A DNA stretch of 64,000 nucleotides from Bacillota bacterium (GTDB lineage Bacteria; Bacillota; Clostridia; Lachnospirales; Lachnospiraceae). The DNA is taken from contig JAFAFU010000037.1 of assembly GCA_023423335.1 (NCBI GenBank), positions 1-64,000 of the forward strand, written 5' to 3'. This document shows positions 17,917-27,139 of this stretch, in pieces. Below the pieces are notes generated by a model. The model did not search any database. It worked only from the letters and a program-made list of their open reading frames with translations, and had not been told where the DNA came from. Numbering within the stretch: the first letter of the stretch is position 1; each line of letters starts with the position of its first letter. Made by a program: the position numbers and the translations under genes.

Positions 17917-18129
17917 GTGAAACGAATTTTCATAGGCACGATAAAAATTTACCGGAAATATATTTCTCCTCTTAAGAGAAACTCAAGCTGTATCTATACA
18001 CCAACCTGCTCTTCGTATGCCATTGAGGCTTTGGAAAAGTATGGAGCAATAAAAGGAATGTATTTGGCCGTAAGAAGAATATTAAGATGTCATCCCTTCC
18101 ATAAGGGAGGATACGATCCGGTTCCGTGA
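17917..18129 (+). CDS. yidD: Membrane protein insertion efficiency factor YidD
   Basis: 70 aa, GTG start after AAGAGGT. The Cys pattern and motif YISPLKRNSSCIYTPTCSSY, then RILRCHPFHKGGYDPVP, are diagnostic. It assists YidC-dependent insertion at the membrane and stands between rnpA and yidC as usual. Confidence 0.96.
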   Translation: MKRIFIGTIKIYRKYISPLKRNSSCIYTPTCSSYAIEALEKYGAIKGMYLAVRRILRCHPFHKGGYDPVP

Positions 18130-18154
18130 AGACGGCTCTAAGGAGGAAGAAACG

Positions 18155-19345
18155 TTGGAAGTTACATTATTAGCGAATATTTTAACACCCATTGCAAGAG
18201 TGCTAGGATTAATCATGAACGGCATTTATGCATTTTTCAGTCTATTTGGTATTGAGAATCTGGCATTATCCATCATCATATTTACCTTGATTATGAAGGT
18301 GTTGATGCTGCCATTAACGATTAAACAGCAGAAATTTACAAGGCTGTCATCCCGGATGAATCCGGAGGTACAGAAGGTTCAGGCAAAATATAAGGGAAAA
18401 AGGGATGAGGCATCCTTAAGAAAGCAACAGGCAGAGACACAGGCAATCTACCAGAAGTACGGTGCAAGTCCCACTTCAGGCTGTCTGCCGATGCTGATTA
18501 TGCTGCCGATTATGTTTGCTCTGTATCAGGTTATCAATAACATTCCGGATTATGTTAATATCGTCCGGGATCAGTACCAGGTAGTTGCAACAGCGATTAC
18601 CCAGAACGGGCTTGTAGAAAATGTGGCTGGGATAGCGGGATTGGAGGTTGCCAAGCTTGCAGACAACGACAGTATTATTGACGTCCTTTCAAAATTAAAA
18701 ACAGTACAATGGAAGGAGCTGGCTGCTTTAGTTCCGGGCGCCGGAAAGGCAATCGATTATATCAAAAATGTTAATGGCTTCTTTGGTTTAAGCGTGACAG
18801 ACATTCCGAGCTGGAAATCAGCATCCATTTTGATTCCGATCTTATCAATGGTGCTTCAGTTCATCCAGAGCAAGCAGCTGACCCTGAAAACAAAGGATGC
18901 AGATAAGAGTAATCCGACAGCAAATGCAATGTCATCCATGAATTATGTAATGCCGGTTATGTCGGGCTTCTTTGCGTTGATGCTGCCGATCGGTGTCGGT
19001 ATCTACTGGATCGCTAACAGCGCATTCTCCATCGTACAGCAATTCTTTGTAAATAAATACATGGACCGTGTTGATATGGATGAATTGATTGCTAAGAGTA
19101 GCGCCAAGGCCGGCAGGAAGTATTCCAAAACAAGTACGGCGGGCACATCCCTGCGGGATTTAGCCAAGACACAGACAAAAACTATAGAATCGAATGTCTC
19201 AGAGAGAGCTAAGGCGAAAGACGGGGCAGATTCACCGGGAACGGAGGATGTTTCTGCCGGTCAGACCAGTGAAACCTATAAGCCTACCAGCATTTCTGAG
19301 ATTGCTAACCTTCTTAAAAACAGGAATGAAAAGGGGGATAAATAG
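18155..19345 (+). CDS. yidC: Membrane protein insertase YidC/OxaI
   Basis: 396 aa, TTG start after AAGGAGG. The 60-kDa inner-membrane insertase family: hydrophobic segments near 12-55, the core MLPLTIKQQKFTRL and a following charged helical hairpin, SGCLPMLIMLPIMFALYQVI, then two or three further segments (SILIPILSMVLQFIQ; VMPVMSGFFALMLPIGVGIYWIAN). A spacer of about 90 residues lies between the second and third segments. The C-terminal tail is charged. It inserts membrane proteins with YidD and probably Jag. Confidence 0.95.
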   Translation: MEVTLLANILTPIARVLGLIMNGIYAFFSLFGIENLALSIIIFTLIMKVLMLPLTIKQQKFTRLSSRMNPEVQKVQAKYKGKRDEASLRKQQAETQAIYQKYGASPTSGCLPMLIMLPIMFALYQVINNIPDYVNIVRDQYQVVATAITQNGLVENVAGIAGLEVAKLADNDSIIDVLSKLKTVQWKELAALVPGAGKAIDYIKNVNGFFGLSVTDIPSWKSASILIPILSMVLQFIQSKQLTLKTKDADKSNPTANAMSSMNYVMPVMSGFFALMLPIGVGIYWIANSAFSIVQQFFVNKYMDRVDMDELIAKSSAKAGRKYSKTSTAGTSLRDLAKTQTKTIESNVSERAKAKDGADSPGTEDVSAGQTSETYKPTSISEIANLLKNRNEKGDK

Positions 19346-19347
19346 AT

Positions 19348-20166
19348 ATGGAGTGGAGAGAGTTTATTGCCAAAACAGCGGATGAAGCATTAACAAATGC
19401 GATGCTGGAGCTTGGGACAACGATCGAGAAGCTGGAGTATGAAATTATCGAAAAGGAGACCTCCGGTTTCTTAGGAATGTTTGGAAAATCAGCGAAAATA
19501 AAAGCCAGATTGAAGCCAAGCATTGAAGGCTCCGCAAAGGAGTTTTTGGATAAGGTCTTTACAGCCATGGGAATTGAAGCCAATACGGAAGTAATTTATG
19601 ATCAGGAGAATGCCAATATAGATATTAATGTAGATGGTGACGATATGGGCGTACTGATCGGTAAAAGGGGACAAACCCTTGATTCTTTACAGTATCTGGT
19701 CAGCCTGGTTGTAAATAAAAACAGCGAGAACTATATTAAAGTAAAGCTTGATACGGAAAATTACCGGGCAAGAAGAAAAGAGACCCTTGAGAATCTTGCG
19801 AAGAACATTGCGTTTAAAGTGAAAAGAACCAGAAAGCCGGTTTCCTTAGAGCCGATGAATCCTTATGAAAGAAGAATTATCCATTCCGCTCTTCAAAATG
19901 ATAAGTATGTAGAGACCTATTCCGAGGGCGAAGAACCTTACCGTAAGGTGGTTGTTAATGTCAAAAAGGCTTATAAGGATTTTAAGCCGAATAATGGCAG
20001 CGGTAACCGCTATGGTAAGGATGGCAGGAAGGATTTCAATAAGAATTTCCGTAAGGATAACGGTAACAGCAAGGAATATAATAAAAACTACAGCAAAGAT
20101 TATATGAAGGATTATAAGGAATACAGGGAAAGCAAAGAAAAGAAGGTTCCTGCTGAAAACGCATAA
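19348..20166 (+). CDS. jag: RNA-binding protein Jag/KhpB (KH and R3H domains)
   Basis: 272 aa, two bases after yidC stop. Jag-N domain at 1-50 (WREFIAKTADEALTNAM, FLGMFGKSAKI). KH domain around 85-150 with GKRGQTLDSLQYLVS. R3H domain near 170-205 (NPYERRIIHSALQND). The tail from about 210 is a low-complexity Lys/Asn/Tyr/Asp run. The family binds mRNA and influences cell elongation and division in Gram-positives; cotranscribed with yidC. Confidence 0.94.
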   Translation: MEWREFIAKTADEALTNAMLELGTTIEKLEYEIIEKETSGFLGMFGKSAKIKARLKPSIEGSAKEFLDKVFTAMGIEANTEVIYDQENANIDINVDGDDMGVLIGKRGQTLDSLQYLVSLVVNKNSENYIKVKLDTENYRARRKETLENLAKNIAFKVKRTRKPVSLEPMNPYERRIIHSALQNDKYVETYSEGEEPYRKVVVNVKKAYKDFKPNNGSGNRYGKDGRKDFNKNFRKDNGNSKEYNKNYSKDYMKDYKEYRESKEKKVPAENA

Positions 20167-20183
20167 AATGTATGAGAACAAGG

Positions 20184-20223
20184 GGTGTCTTAAGGTAGAG
20201 CTTATACTTTAAGACACCTTTTT
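20184..20223 (+). terminator. Terminator of the rpmH-jag operon
   Basis: GGTGTCTTAA (20184..20193) pairs perfectly with its complement at 20209..20218, followed by five T. It lies 18 nt after the jag stop. Confidence 0.92.
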
Positions 20224-20245
20224 AACGTAAGGAGGGATAATTGTC

Positions 20246-21622
20246 ATGAAGACGGATACCATAGCCGCCATTGCCACCGGAATGAGTAATTCTGGTATCA
20301 GTATTATCCGAATCAGCGGAGAAGAGGCTTTGCCCATCATAGATAAAATTTATCAATCAAGGACAGGGAGCAAAAAGCTGTCCCTGGAGAAAAGCCACAC
20401 CCTCCATTATGGTTATATCGTCGATAATGGACAGACGATCGACGAAGTAATGGTTGCCATTATGAAAGCTCCCTCCACCTATACCAGAGAAGATGTCGTT
20501 GAGATTGATTGTCATGGCGGCATTGTCGTAACAAGAAAAATCCTTCAGATCGTGATAAAGCATGGTGTCAGAATTGCCGAACCGGGTGAATTTACAAAAA
20601 GGGCTTTTTTGAATGGACGTATTGATCTGTCCAGGGCGGAGGCGGTCTGTGATATTATCAATGCCAAGAATGACATTGCTCTGAAAAATTCTATGAATCA
20701 GCTTAAGGGCAGGGAATACGAGCTGATCAGGGAGTTAAGGGAAAAAATATTGAGAGATATCGCATTGATTGAAGCGGCATTGGACGATCCGGAGCATATC
20801 AGTCTGGAAGGCTTTCAGGAGGAATTAATGGAGCATGTTGAGCAGGAATGCGGACAGATTGAAACGCTTTTAGCGTCTTTCAGGAACGGCAGACTTCTGA
20901 AAGAGGGAATAAAGACGGTCATCGTCGGAAAGCCGAATGCAGGAAAATCCAGCCTGATGAACAGCCTGGCGGGGGAAGACAGGGCAATTGTTACGGATAT
21001 CGCGGGGACAACCAGGGATACCCTGGAGGATACGATTGAACTGGGCGGCATAACTCTGAATATCATTGATACGGCAGGCATTCGAAAGACGGCGGATATT
21101 GTTGAAAAAATAGGAGTGGAGAAGGCAGTCCGGATGGCAGGGGATGCGGATTTGATTATTTATGTGTTGGATTCTTCTACACCGCTGGATGAAAACGATG
21201 AAACGATCCTGGAAATGATACAGGGCAAGAAGACCATTCTGCTTTTGAATAAATCCGATCTTATTCCTAAAATAACTGCCAGGGAGCTTTATGACAGGAC
21301 AGGGCATCCGGTAATCACTATGTCCCTGAAGGAGAATACCGGGCTTGACCGTCTGGAGGAGATGTTAAAGGAAATGTTCTTTAACGGTGAAATAACCTTT
21401 AACGAAGATATCTTTATTACGAATGAGAGACACCGGGAGGCTTTCTTAAGCGCGGCGGAAAGCTTAGGGATGGTAGCGGCCAGTATCCGGTCTGAAATGG
21501 CGGAGGATTTCTATTCGATTGATCTGATGAGCGCTTATGAAGCTTTGGGCAGAATCATAGGAGAGAATATCGAGGAAGATTTGATCAATATGATATTCAA
21601 GGAATTCTGTATGGGAAAATAA
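20246..21622 (+). CDS. mnmE: tRNA modification GTPase MnmE
   Basis: 458 aa; with MnmG it makes the 5-carboxymethylaminomethyl modification at wobble U34 of tRNA. The N-terminal tetrahydrofolate-binding domain comes first. The inserted GTPase has GKPNAGKSS, DIAGTTRDT, DTAG and NKSD. The C-terminal FCMGK carries the conserved Cys. ATG after AAGGAGGG. Start of the mnmE-mnmG-rsmG run. Confidence 0.98.
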   Translation: MKTDTIAAIATGMSNSGISIIRISGEEALPIIDKIYQSRTGSKKLSLEKSHTLHYGYIVDNGQTIDEVMVAIMKAPSTYTREDVVEIDCHGGIVVTRKILQIVIKHGVRIAEPGEFTKRAFLNGRIDLSRAEAVCDIINAKNDIALKNSMNQLKGREYELIRELREKILRDIALIEAALDDPEHISLEGFQEELMEHVEQECGQIETLLASFRNGRLLKEGIKTVIVGKPNAGKSSLMNSLAGEDRAIVTDIAGTTRDTLEDTIELGGITLNIIDTAGIRKTADIVEKIGVEKAVRMAGDADLIIYVLDSSTPLDENDETILEMIQGKKTILLLNKSDLIPKITARELYDRTGHPVITMSLKENTGLDRLEEMLKEMFFNGEITFNEDIFITNERHREAFLSAAESLGMVAASIRSEMAEDFYSIDLMSAYEALGRIIGENIEEDLINMIFKEFCMGK

Positions 21623-21677
21623 GACTGACAGCAGCATATTAAGGTTATGCTTTTAATATTAGAAGGGGAATGGATTT

Positions 21678-23582
21678 ATGTCACAGATTTATGAAAGCTA
21701 TGATGTGGTAGTTGTGGGGGCAGGACATGCAGGCTGTGAGGCAGCACTGGCCTGTGCCCGCCTGTCCTTAAATACAATTATGTTTACCGTCAGTGTGGAC
21801 AGCATCGCTCTGATGCCCTGTAACCCGAATATCGGCGGCACCTCCAAGGGGCATCTGGTAAGAGAAATTGATGCTTTAGGCGGGGAAATGGGTAAAAATA
21901 TAGATAAAACCTATATCCAATCCAAAATGTTGAATTTATCCAAAGGCCCTGCGGTCCATTCCTTAAGGGCCCAGGCGGACAAGCAGGATTATTCCAGGAC
22001 TATGAGACAGGTATTGGAAAATATGGAAAACTTAACGATTAAACAGGCCGAAGTTACTGATATTTTGTCTGAGAATAATGAGGTCATCGGTGTTAAGACT
22101 TATTCCGGTGCAATCTATCCCTGCAGAGCAGTGATTTTATGTACGGGAACCTATTTGAATGCCAGATGTATCTATGGGGAGGTAGTCAATTACTCGGGAC
22201 CGAATGGACTTATGGCGGCAACCCATCTTACAGATTCCTTAAAAGCCTTGGGAATTGAAATGTATCGTTTTAAGACAGGAACACCGGCAAGAATTGATAA
22301 AAGATCAATTGATTTAAGTAAAATGGAAGAACAAAAGGGGGATGAAGAGGTTGTACCCTTTTCCTTTACAAACAGACCGGAAGATATCGTAAAAGAGCAG
22401 GTATCCTGCTGGCTGACCTATACAACAGAGCAGACTCATGATATTATCCGGGCAAATATACACCGCTCTCCGTTATTCTCCGGAGATATCAAAGGAACCG
22501 GACCAAGATATTGTCCATCCATTGAAGATAAGGTAGTGAAATTTGCCGATAAGGAGCGGCATCAGTTATTTGTCGAGCCGGAAGGCCTTTATACGAATGA
22601 GATGTATATCGCCGGAATGTCCAGCTCCCTGCCGGAGGATGTTCAGCTGCAGATGTATCGTTCGGTACCGGGGCTTGAAAATGCAAGAATTGTCAGAAAT
22701 GCCTATGCAATTGAATATGATTGCATTAATCCGATGCAGCTGAAGGCATCTCTGGAGTTTAAGAATATCGAGGGACTGTTTAGCGGCGGCCAGTTTAACG
22801 GAAGCTCAGGGTATGAGGAAGCAGCGGCACAGGGCTTGATTGCAGGTATTAATGCGGCCATGAAGCTGAAGGGAAGAGAACCCCTTATCCTGGACCGTGC
22901 GGAGGCATATATCGGAGTACTGATTGATGATTTGGTTACTAAGGAGACCCATGAGCCTTACCGGATGATGACATCACGGGCGGAATATCGGCTGCTTCTG
23001 CGCCAGGACAATGCAGATTTGAGACTGACCCGCAGGGGATATGAGGTTGGACTGATCGATGAGCAGCGATATCAGTCCCTGCTTCGAAAGGAAGCACAGA
23101 TAGCAGCGGAGATGAAGCGCTTGGAAACAGTAGGGATTGGGGCAAGAAAAGAAGTACAGGAGCTGTTGACGAGCGAAGGGAGCGCACCCTTAAGCACGGC
23201 TGCGACCCTGGCAGAATTGTTAAGGCGTCCGGAGCTGACTTACAAAATGCTGGAACCTCTGGACAAAGATCGTCCGGATTTACCCCCGGATGTAATAGAG
23301 CAGATTGAAATTAATATCAGATATGACGGTTATATCAGCAGGCAGTTAAAGCAGGTCGAACAGTTTAAAAAGCTGGAAAATAAGAGAATACCGGAGGAAC
23401 TGGATTATAACGAGGTCCATAGCCTGAGAATTGAAGCGAAGCAGAAGCTGATGAAGTTCAAACCGATATCCATCGGACAGGCATCCAGAATATCCGGAGT
23501 ATCTCCGGCTGATATTTCCGTTTTGATGGTTTATCTGATGCAGTATAACCAGAAAACCGGACAAAAAGCAGCAAAGGAATAA
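21678..23582 (+). CDS. mnmG: tRNA U34 carboxymethylaminomethyl modification enzyme MnmG
   Basis: 634 aa FAD enzyme, partner of MnmE. The dinucleotide motif VVVGAGHAGCEAALA is at the N-terminus, CNPNIGGTSKGHLVREIDALGG follows in two parts, and the conserved GYEEAAAQGLIAGINA lies near 380. The C-terminal helical domain binds MnmE. 55 bp after mnmE, 36 bp before rsmG. Confidence 0.98.
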   Translation: MSQIYESYDVVVVGAGHAGCEAALACARLSLNTIMFTVSVDSIALMPCNPNIGGTSKGHLVREIDALGGEMGKNIDKTYIQSKMLNLSKGPAVHSLRAQADKQDYSRTMRQVLENMENLTIKQAEVTDILSENNEVIGVKTYSGAIYPCRAVILCTGTYLNARCIYGEVVNYSGPNGLMAATHLTDSLKALGIEMYRFKTGTPARIDKRSIDLSKMEEQKGDEEVVPFSFTNRPEDIVKEQVSCWLTYTTEQTHDIIRANIHRSPLFSGDIKGTGPRYCPSIEDKVVKFADKERHQLFVEPEGLYTNEMYIAGMSSSLPEDVQLQMYRSVPGLENARIVRNAYAIEYDCINPMQLKASLEFKNIEGLFSGGQFNGSSGYEEAAAQGLIAGINAAMKLKGREPLILDRAEAYIGVLIDDLVTKETHEPYRMMTSRAEYRLLLRQDNADLRLTRRGYEVGLIDEQRYQSLLRKEAQIAAEMKRLETVGIGARKEVQELLTSEGSAPLSTAATLAELLRRPELTYKMLEPLDKDRPDLPPDVIEQIEINIRYDGYISRQLKQVEQFKKLENKRIPEELDYNEVHSLRIEAKQKLMKFKPISIGQASRISGVSPADISVLMVYLMQYNQKTGQKAAKE

Positions 23583-23618
23583 AGGACAGGTGCTCTTAAG
23601 GAAAGGAAGCAGGTATCT

Positions 23619-24344
23619 ATGGAAGATAGAAGACAGGGAATCGAATTCTTCAGAAAGGGGCTTCTCGAATTTGATATTGATCTGAAGGAGAATCAGCTTC
23701 ATCAATTTATCCGTTACTATGAGCTATTGACAGAGCGGAATAAAGTTATGAATCTGACCGCTATAATCGAGTTTGAAGAAGTAATTACAAAGCATTTTTT
23801 GGATAGCTTATCCTTTGTAAAAGTGATGCGGCCGACCACCGAGCGCTTGCTGGATATAGGTACAGGCGCCGGATTTCCGGGAATACCCTTAAAAATTGTA
23901 TTTCCCGGATTAAGGGTTGTATTAATGGATTCCCTGAATAAGCGCATTAATTTTCTTGAGGAAGTAATCCGGGAACTGGAGCTGAAGGATATTCGCGCTG
24001 TCCATGGAAGAGCTGAGGATTTTGGTAAGGATAGGAGTTTTCGGGAAAGCTTTGATCTCTGTGTATCAAGAGCAGTGGCAAAATTGCCGGTGCTTTCGGA
24101 GTACTGTCTTCCATATGTGAAACCAGGAGGCTTTTTTATTCCCTATAAGTCCGGTATAATAGAGGACGAGCTTAAGGATGCATCCCGGGCAGTGAATATG
24201 CTTGGTGCTTCCATTGAAGGGACAGAAGAATTCCATATTCCGGGAACCGAGATTGGCCGTACTCTGATCTTAATTCATAAGATAAAAGCAACACCTTTAA
24301 AATATCCCAGAAGTGCAGGGAAACCTGTGAAGGAGCCGCTTTAA
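23619..24344 (+). CDS. rsmG: 16S rRNA m7G527 methyltransferase RsmG
   Basis: 241 aa SAM-dependent Rossmann methyltransferase. Motif I LLDIGTGAGFPGIPLKI, then LMDSLNKRINFL and the conserved CVSRAVAKLPVL are family hallmarks. N7-methylates G527 (E. coli numbering) of 16S rRNA. Third in the mnmE-mnmG-rsmG cluster near oriC. Confidence 0.97.
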   Translation: MEDRRQGIEFFRKGLLEFDIDLKENQLHQFIRYYELLTERNKVMNLTAIIEFEEVITKHFLDSLSFVKVMRPTTERLLDIGTGAGFPGIPLKIVFPGLRVVLMDSLNKRINFLEEVIRELELKDIRAVHGRAEDFGKDRSFRESFDLCVSRAVAKLPVLSEYCLPYVKPGGFFIPYKSGIIEDELKDASRAVNMLGASIEGTEEFHIPGTEIGRTLILIHKIKATPLKYPRSAGKPVKEPL

Positions 24345-24381
24345 GAGGAAAAACATACAGAAGGGCAGGTGGCGGAGCAGT

Positions 24382-24852
24382 ATGATACAAGGAAAATTTA
24401 TATCAGAGCCTAGAGAACAAGAGGCTGCGAATGAGATCTTTTGCGAAGTATATGGAGAATCAATACAAAATACACCAAAACATGACACTTCCGACAAGTC
24501 ATACAAAATCCAGGCCGTCGTATATGAGGGAATGGATTGCCGCCGTGCTGTGGCAGCAGGTACGATGTACATGGAACCCGGACGCTCTGAAATAACACAG
24601 GTGGCTGTCCGGAAGGATTCCCGCGGCAAGGGATATGGTGATTTTATTATGCGTATGTTACTGGATAAAGCAAAAACAGCAGGAGCCGAGAATATATATG
24701 CAGACTCCCCCAAAACAGAAAAAGGCTTTTTTCGTAAACTGGGATTCGAGGAAACACAGGAAGAAATCAGAGATGATACCAGAATATGGACAATTATGAA
24801 ATATATTCCTGATAATTCGAAAAAATACTGTAGTCAGATAAAAATTGTATAA
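24382..24852 (+). CDS. GNAT family N-acetyltransferase
   Basis: 156 aa with a single acetyltransferase fold. Motif A (VAVRKDSRGKGYGDFIMRML) provides the acetyl-CoA pyrophosphate loop, and FFRKLGF near the end is the typical final strand-helix. Substrate unknown. ATG follows GGCGGAG. It trails rsmG by 37 bp and may be cotranscribed. Confidence 0.88.
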   Translation: MIQGKFISEPREQEAANEIFCEVYGESIQNTPKHDTSDKSYKIQAVVYEGMDCRRAVAAGTMYMEPGRSEITQVAVRKDSRGKGYGDFIMRMLLDKAKTAGAENIYADSPKTEKGFFRKLGFEETQEEIRDDTRIWTIMKYIPDNSKKYCSQIKIV

Positions 24853-25006
24853 GAATTTACATGAAAATGCAAAAAAATACTTTCAAAATAGAAGATTATG
24901 TTATATGATATTAGAAAGCAATAGTTCGGTTTTTGTAGAATAATCAGGACATTAGACATCATTTTTTAAAATATGGATTATAAGTAAGTACAAGGATGGG
25001 TATGAT

Positions 25007-26044
25007 TTGGGCAAGGATGTAGAAATATTCAGAACAGAAGAACTAATAAAATTTTTACAAGAGTTAGCTGCAGAGTATGAAAGGAAATCCGCTGCAATTT
25101 CATTGAATAAGCAGGATGCACTAGAGAAGCTGTCTGATTGGGAAAGAAAATTAGCTTCGGTTAATGAATTTTATGCGGATAACTCAAATCTTTTTTCGCC
25201 GCATAATAAATCTTATGATATGGAAGAAGTTAAACAAGGGATTAATGAGGTAAAGTCTCAGCTGGATGAGTTAAACCGGGAAGAAGAAAAACTTCTTTAT
25301 AATATCAACTATTTAAAAGGTGCAGCAAATTCAATAGATAAAAGGAATAAGCCCCAAAACGATTTGGGACTTAATATATTAGAGAGCCAGGAGAAGGACC
25401 GGCAACGGATTGCCAGGGACCTGCATGATTCAACGGTTCAGAATCTGACTGGAATCGTCCATAAGATAGAATTGTGTTTACGGCTGGTTGATTTAGATCC
25501 TTTGAGGGCTAAACTGGAGCTGACCGTAATGGCTAATACGGTTAAATCCGTGATAAATGAAATCCGGGAAATCATTTACAACTTGAAACCGATGTCTCTG
25601 GACGATTTAGGCTTTGTGGTGACAGTGGAACGGTATACAAAGCAATTAATGATGAGCCATAATATCAAAGTATATTTTCAATATGAGCAGGAAAGAGATG
25701 ATATTCATCCGGTTGTTAAGCTCTCCTTATTTCGGGTAATTCAGGAAGCATGCCATAATGTTCTTAAGCATGCAAATGCCACAAGGATAGATATTGGCGT
25801 AAAGTTTGATACGGACTTCATCCGGGTGTCGATTAAGGATGACGGAAAAGGATTCGATACGGAGAAGCAGATGGATCGGCTGCCGGAACGTACTTCCGGT
25901 TATGGATTGTCGATTATGAAGGAAAGAATATACTTGTTATCAGGCACTATGAAGATTTTTTCAGAGATAAATAAGGGCACAATTATAACCATTACGGTAC
26001 CTTTAACAATTTACAAGGGGGAAAAGAATGAGCAGACCGATTAA
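25007..26044 (+). CDS. DegS-like cytoplasmic sensor histidine kinase
   Basis: 345 aa, TTG start after AAGGATGGG. No membrane segments. Residues 5-120 form a sensor-type coiled coil. The HisKA_3 dimerisation motif has the phospho-acceptor His140 in RIARDLHDSTVQN. The ATPase domain follows with QEACHNVLKHANAT (N box), DDGKGFD (G1) and SGYGLSIMKERI (G2). It overlaps its response regulator by 17 nt. In Bacillus the DegS/DegU pair controls exoenzymes, competence and motility; the targets here are unknown. Confidence 0.9.
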   Translation: MGKDVEIFRTEELIKFLQELAAEYERKSAAISLNKQDALEKLSDWERKLASVNEFYADNSNLFSPHNKSYDMEEVKQGINEVKSQLDELNREEEKLLYNINYLKGAANSIDKRNKPQNDLGLNILESQEKDRQRIARDLHDSTVQNLTGIVHKIELCLRLVDLDPLRAKLELTVMANTVKSVINEIREIIYNLKPMSLDDLGFVVTVERYTKQLMMSHNIKVYFQYEQERDDIHPVVKLSLFRVIQEACHNVLKHANATRIDIGVKFDTDFIRVSIKDDGKGFDTEKQMDRLPERTSGYGLSIMKERIYLLSGTMKIFSEINKGTIITITVPLTIYKGEKNEQTD

Positions 26045-26681
26045 TATCATGATTGCCGACGATCATTCGATGGTCAGAGAAGGTATTAAGCAGATACTGG
26101 AGTTAGACGGAGACATCATAGTGAATGGTGAGGCTGGCGATGGAAGACAGTGCATTGAACTGTTGAGCAAAAAGCAGACAGATGTTTTATTGTTAGATAT
26201 TAATATGCCGAATATGAATGGGTTGCAGGTATTGCAACATCTTCGGGAAAAGAAGAGAAATATGAAAATATTAATTCTTACCATTCATAATGAAGTTGAA
26301 TATCTTGTAAGAGCAGTTGAAATCGGTGTTGATGGGTACGTACTGAAGGATTCGGATTCTTCCGTATTAAAAAAGGCAATCTTTAGCCTTTATCGGGGAG
26401 AGACCTTTATCCAACCGGAATTAACGCCTATGTTAAAGGCACGGATGGAGGAAAAAAATTCTATCGGAAACAGCGGTGACGATTCACTTACCAGAAGAGA
26501 AATCGAAGTATTGAAGTTGCTGGCAGAAGGTCTTTTCAATAAGGAGATCGCCTACACGCTGGATATTAGTGAGAAGACAGTAAAGAATCATGTATCTAAT
26601 ATATTTAAGAAAATTAATGTGTCAGATCGGACACAGGCGGCGGTATATGCGATCAAGAATAATTTTGTTGATATATTCTAA
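26028..26681 (+). CDS. DegU-like response regulator (NarL/LuxR family)
   Basis: 217 aa. Receiver domain: acidic pair DD (11-12), phospho-acceptor Asp57 in LLLDINMP, Thr in LILTIH, Lys in VLKDSD. The C-terminal LuxR helix-turn-helix has LTRREIEVLKLLAEGLFNKE and SEKTVKNHVSNIFKK. Partner of the overlapping DegS-like kinase. A combined terminator and parS site follows directly. Confidence 0.92.
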   Translation: MSRPINIMIADDHSMVREGIKQILELDGDIIVNGEAGDGRQCIELLSKKQTDVLLLDINMPNMNGLQVLQHLREKKRNMKILILTIHNEVEYLVRAVEIGVDGYVLKDSDSSVLKKAIFSLYRGETFIQPELTPMLKARMEEKNSIGNSGDDSLTRREIEVLKLLAEGLFNKEIAYTLDISEKTVKNHVSNIFKKINVSDRTQAAVYAIKNNFVDIF

Positions 26682-26696
26682 CAATAGAGAGTAATG

Positions 26697-26725
26697 GGAT
26701 GTTTCACGTGAAACATCCTTTTTTT
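26697..26725 (+). terminator. Terminator that also contains a perfect parS site (parS1)
   Basis: The response regulator stop is followed by a 22-bp perfect palindrome (26697..26718) and then a run of seven T. In RNA it can form a 9-bp stem (GGATGTTTC and its complement) with an ACGT loop and a U tract. Its centre, TGTTTCACGTGAAACA at 26700..26715, matches the Bacillus parS consensus TGTTNCACGTGAAACA exactly. Confidence 0.85.
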
Positions 26726-26779
26726 GTTTAACAGACAGTACCGCGTTAGAAATAATAACACGATAAATTCTCTGATACA

Positions 26780-26795
26780 GGTTTCACGTGAAACA
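26780..26795. promoter_or_regulatory. parS site 2
   Basis: GGTTTCACGTGAAACA matches the parS consensus at 15 of 16 positions (first base G instead of T). It lies upstream of parA and touches the target duplication of the MITE-like element. Confidence 0.85.
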
Positions 26796-26797
26796 TT

Positions 26798-27011
26798 TGT
26801 TACTGTTCACACCCCAGTCAAAGATGATACTATGATTTCAACAAATGTTTCCGAAGCCGAAGCCGGAGCCGCTTTCGCTTAGTTGCATTGCGCAACGGTA
26901 CATAAGGCTTTAAAAAGCAGAGCCTAAATACCGACGAATGCAAATACTCCTTTTCGAAAATCATTTGTCGAAATCACAGTTGTGTTACTGGCTGGGGGGT
27001 GAACAGTAACA
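26798..27011. mobile_element. MITE-like element, 214 bp, with 6-bp target duplication
   Basis: The ends TGTTACTGTTCAC...GTGAACAGTAACA form about 20-bp terminal inverted repeats with one mismatch (26798..26817 and 26992..27011). An identical 6-bp sequence AACATT flanks both sides (26792..26797 and 27012..27017). The repeat continues imperfectly inward (for example GATTTC.ACAAATG at both sides), and the centre contains nested short stems. No reading frame for a transposase is present, so it would be non-autonomous. This accounts for most of the 458-bp gap 26682-27139. Confidence 0.7.
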
Positions 27012-27049
27012 AACATTCCGGCATTATTTTATAAAAAATATATTTCATA

Positions 27050-27078
27050 TAGATATATCATATAAATAATGCTATAAT
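27050..27078 (+). promoter_or_regulatory. parA promoter candidate (extended -10)
   Basis: TGCTATAAT at 27070..27078 is a consensus extended -10; the -35 region TAGATA (27050..27055) is weak. It lies 62 bp upstream of the parA start. Confidence 0.5.
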
Positions 27079-27139
27079 GGATTTTATGTAAGACAATGTG
27101 CAAAACATAAGACAAAATGAAAAGGGGGAGGGCTGTGAC

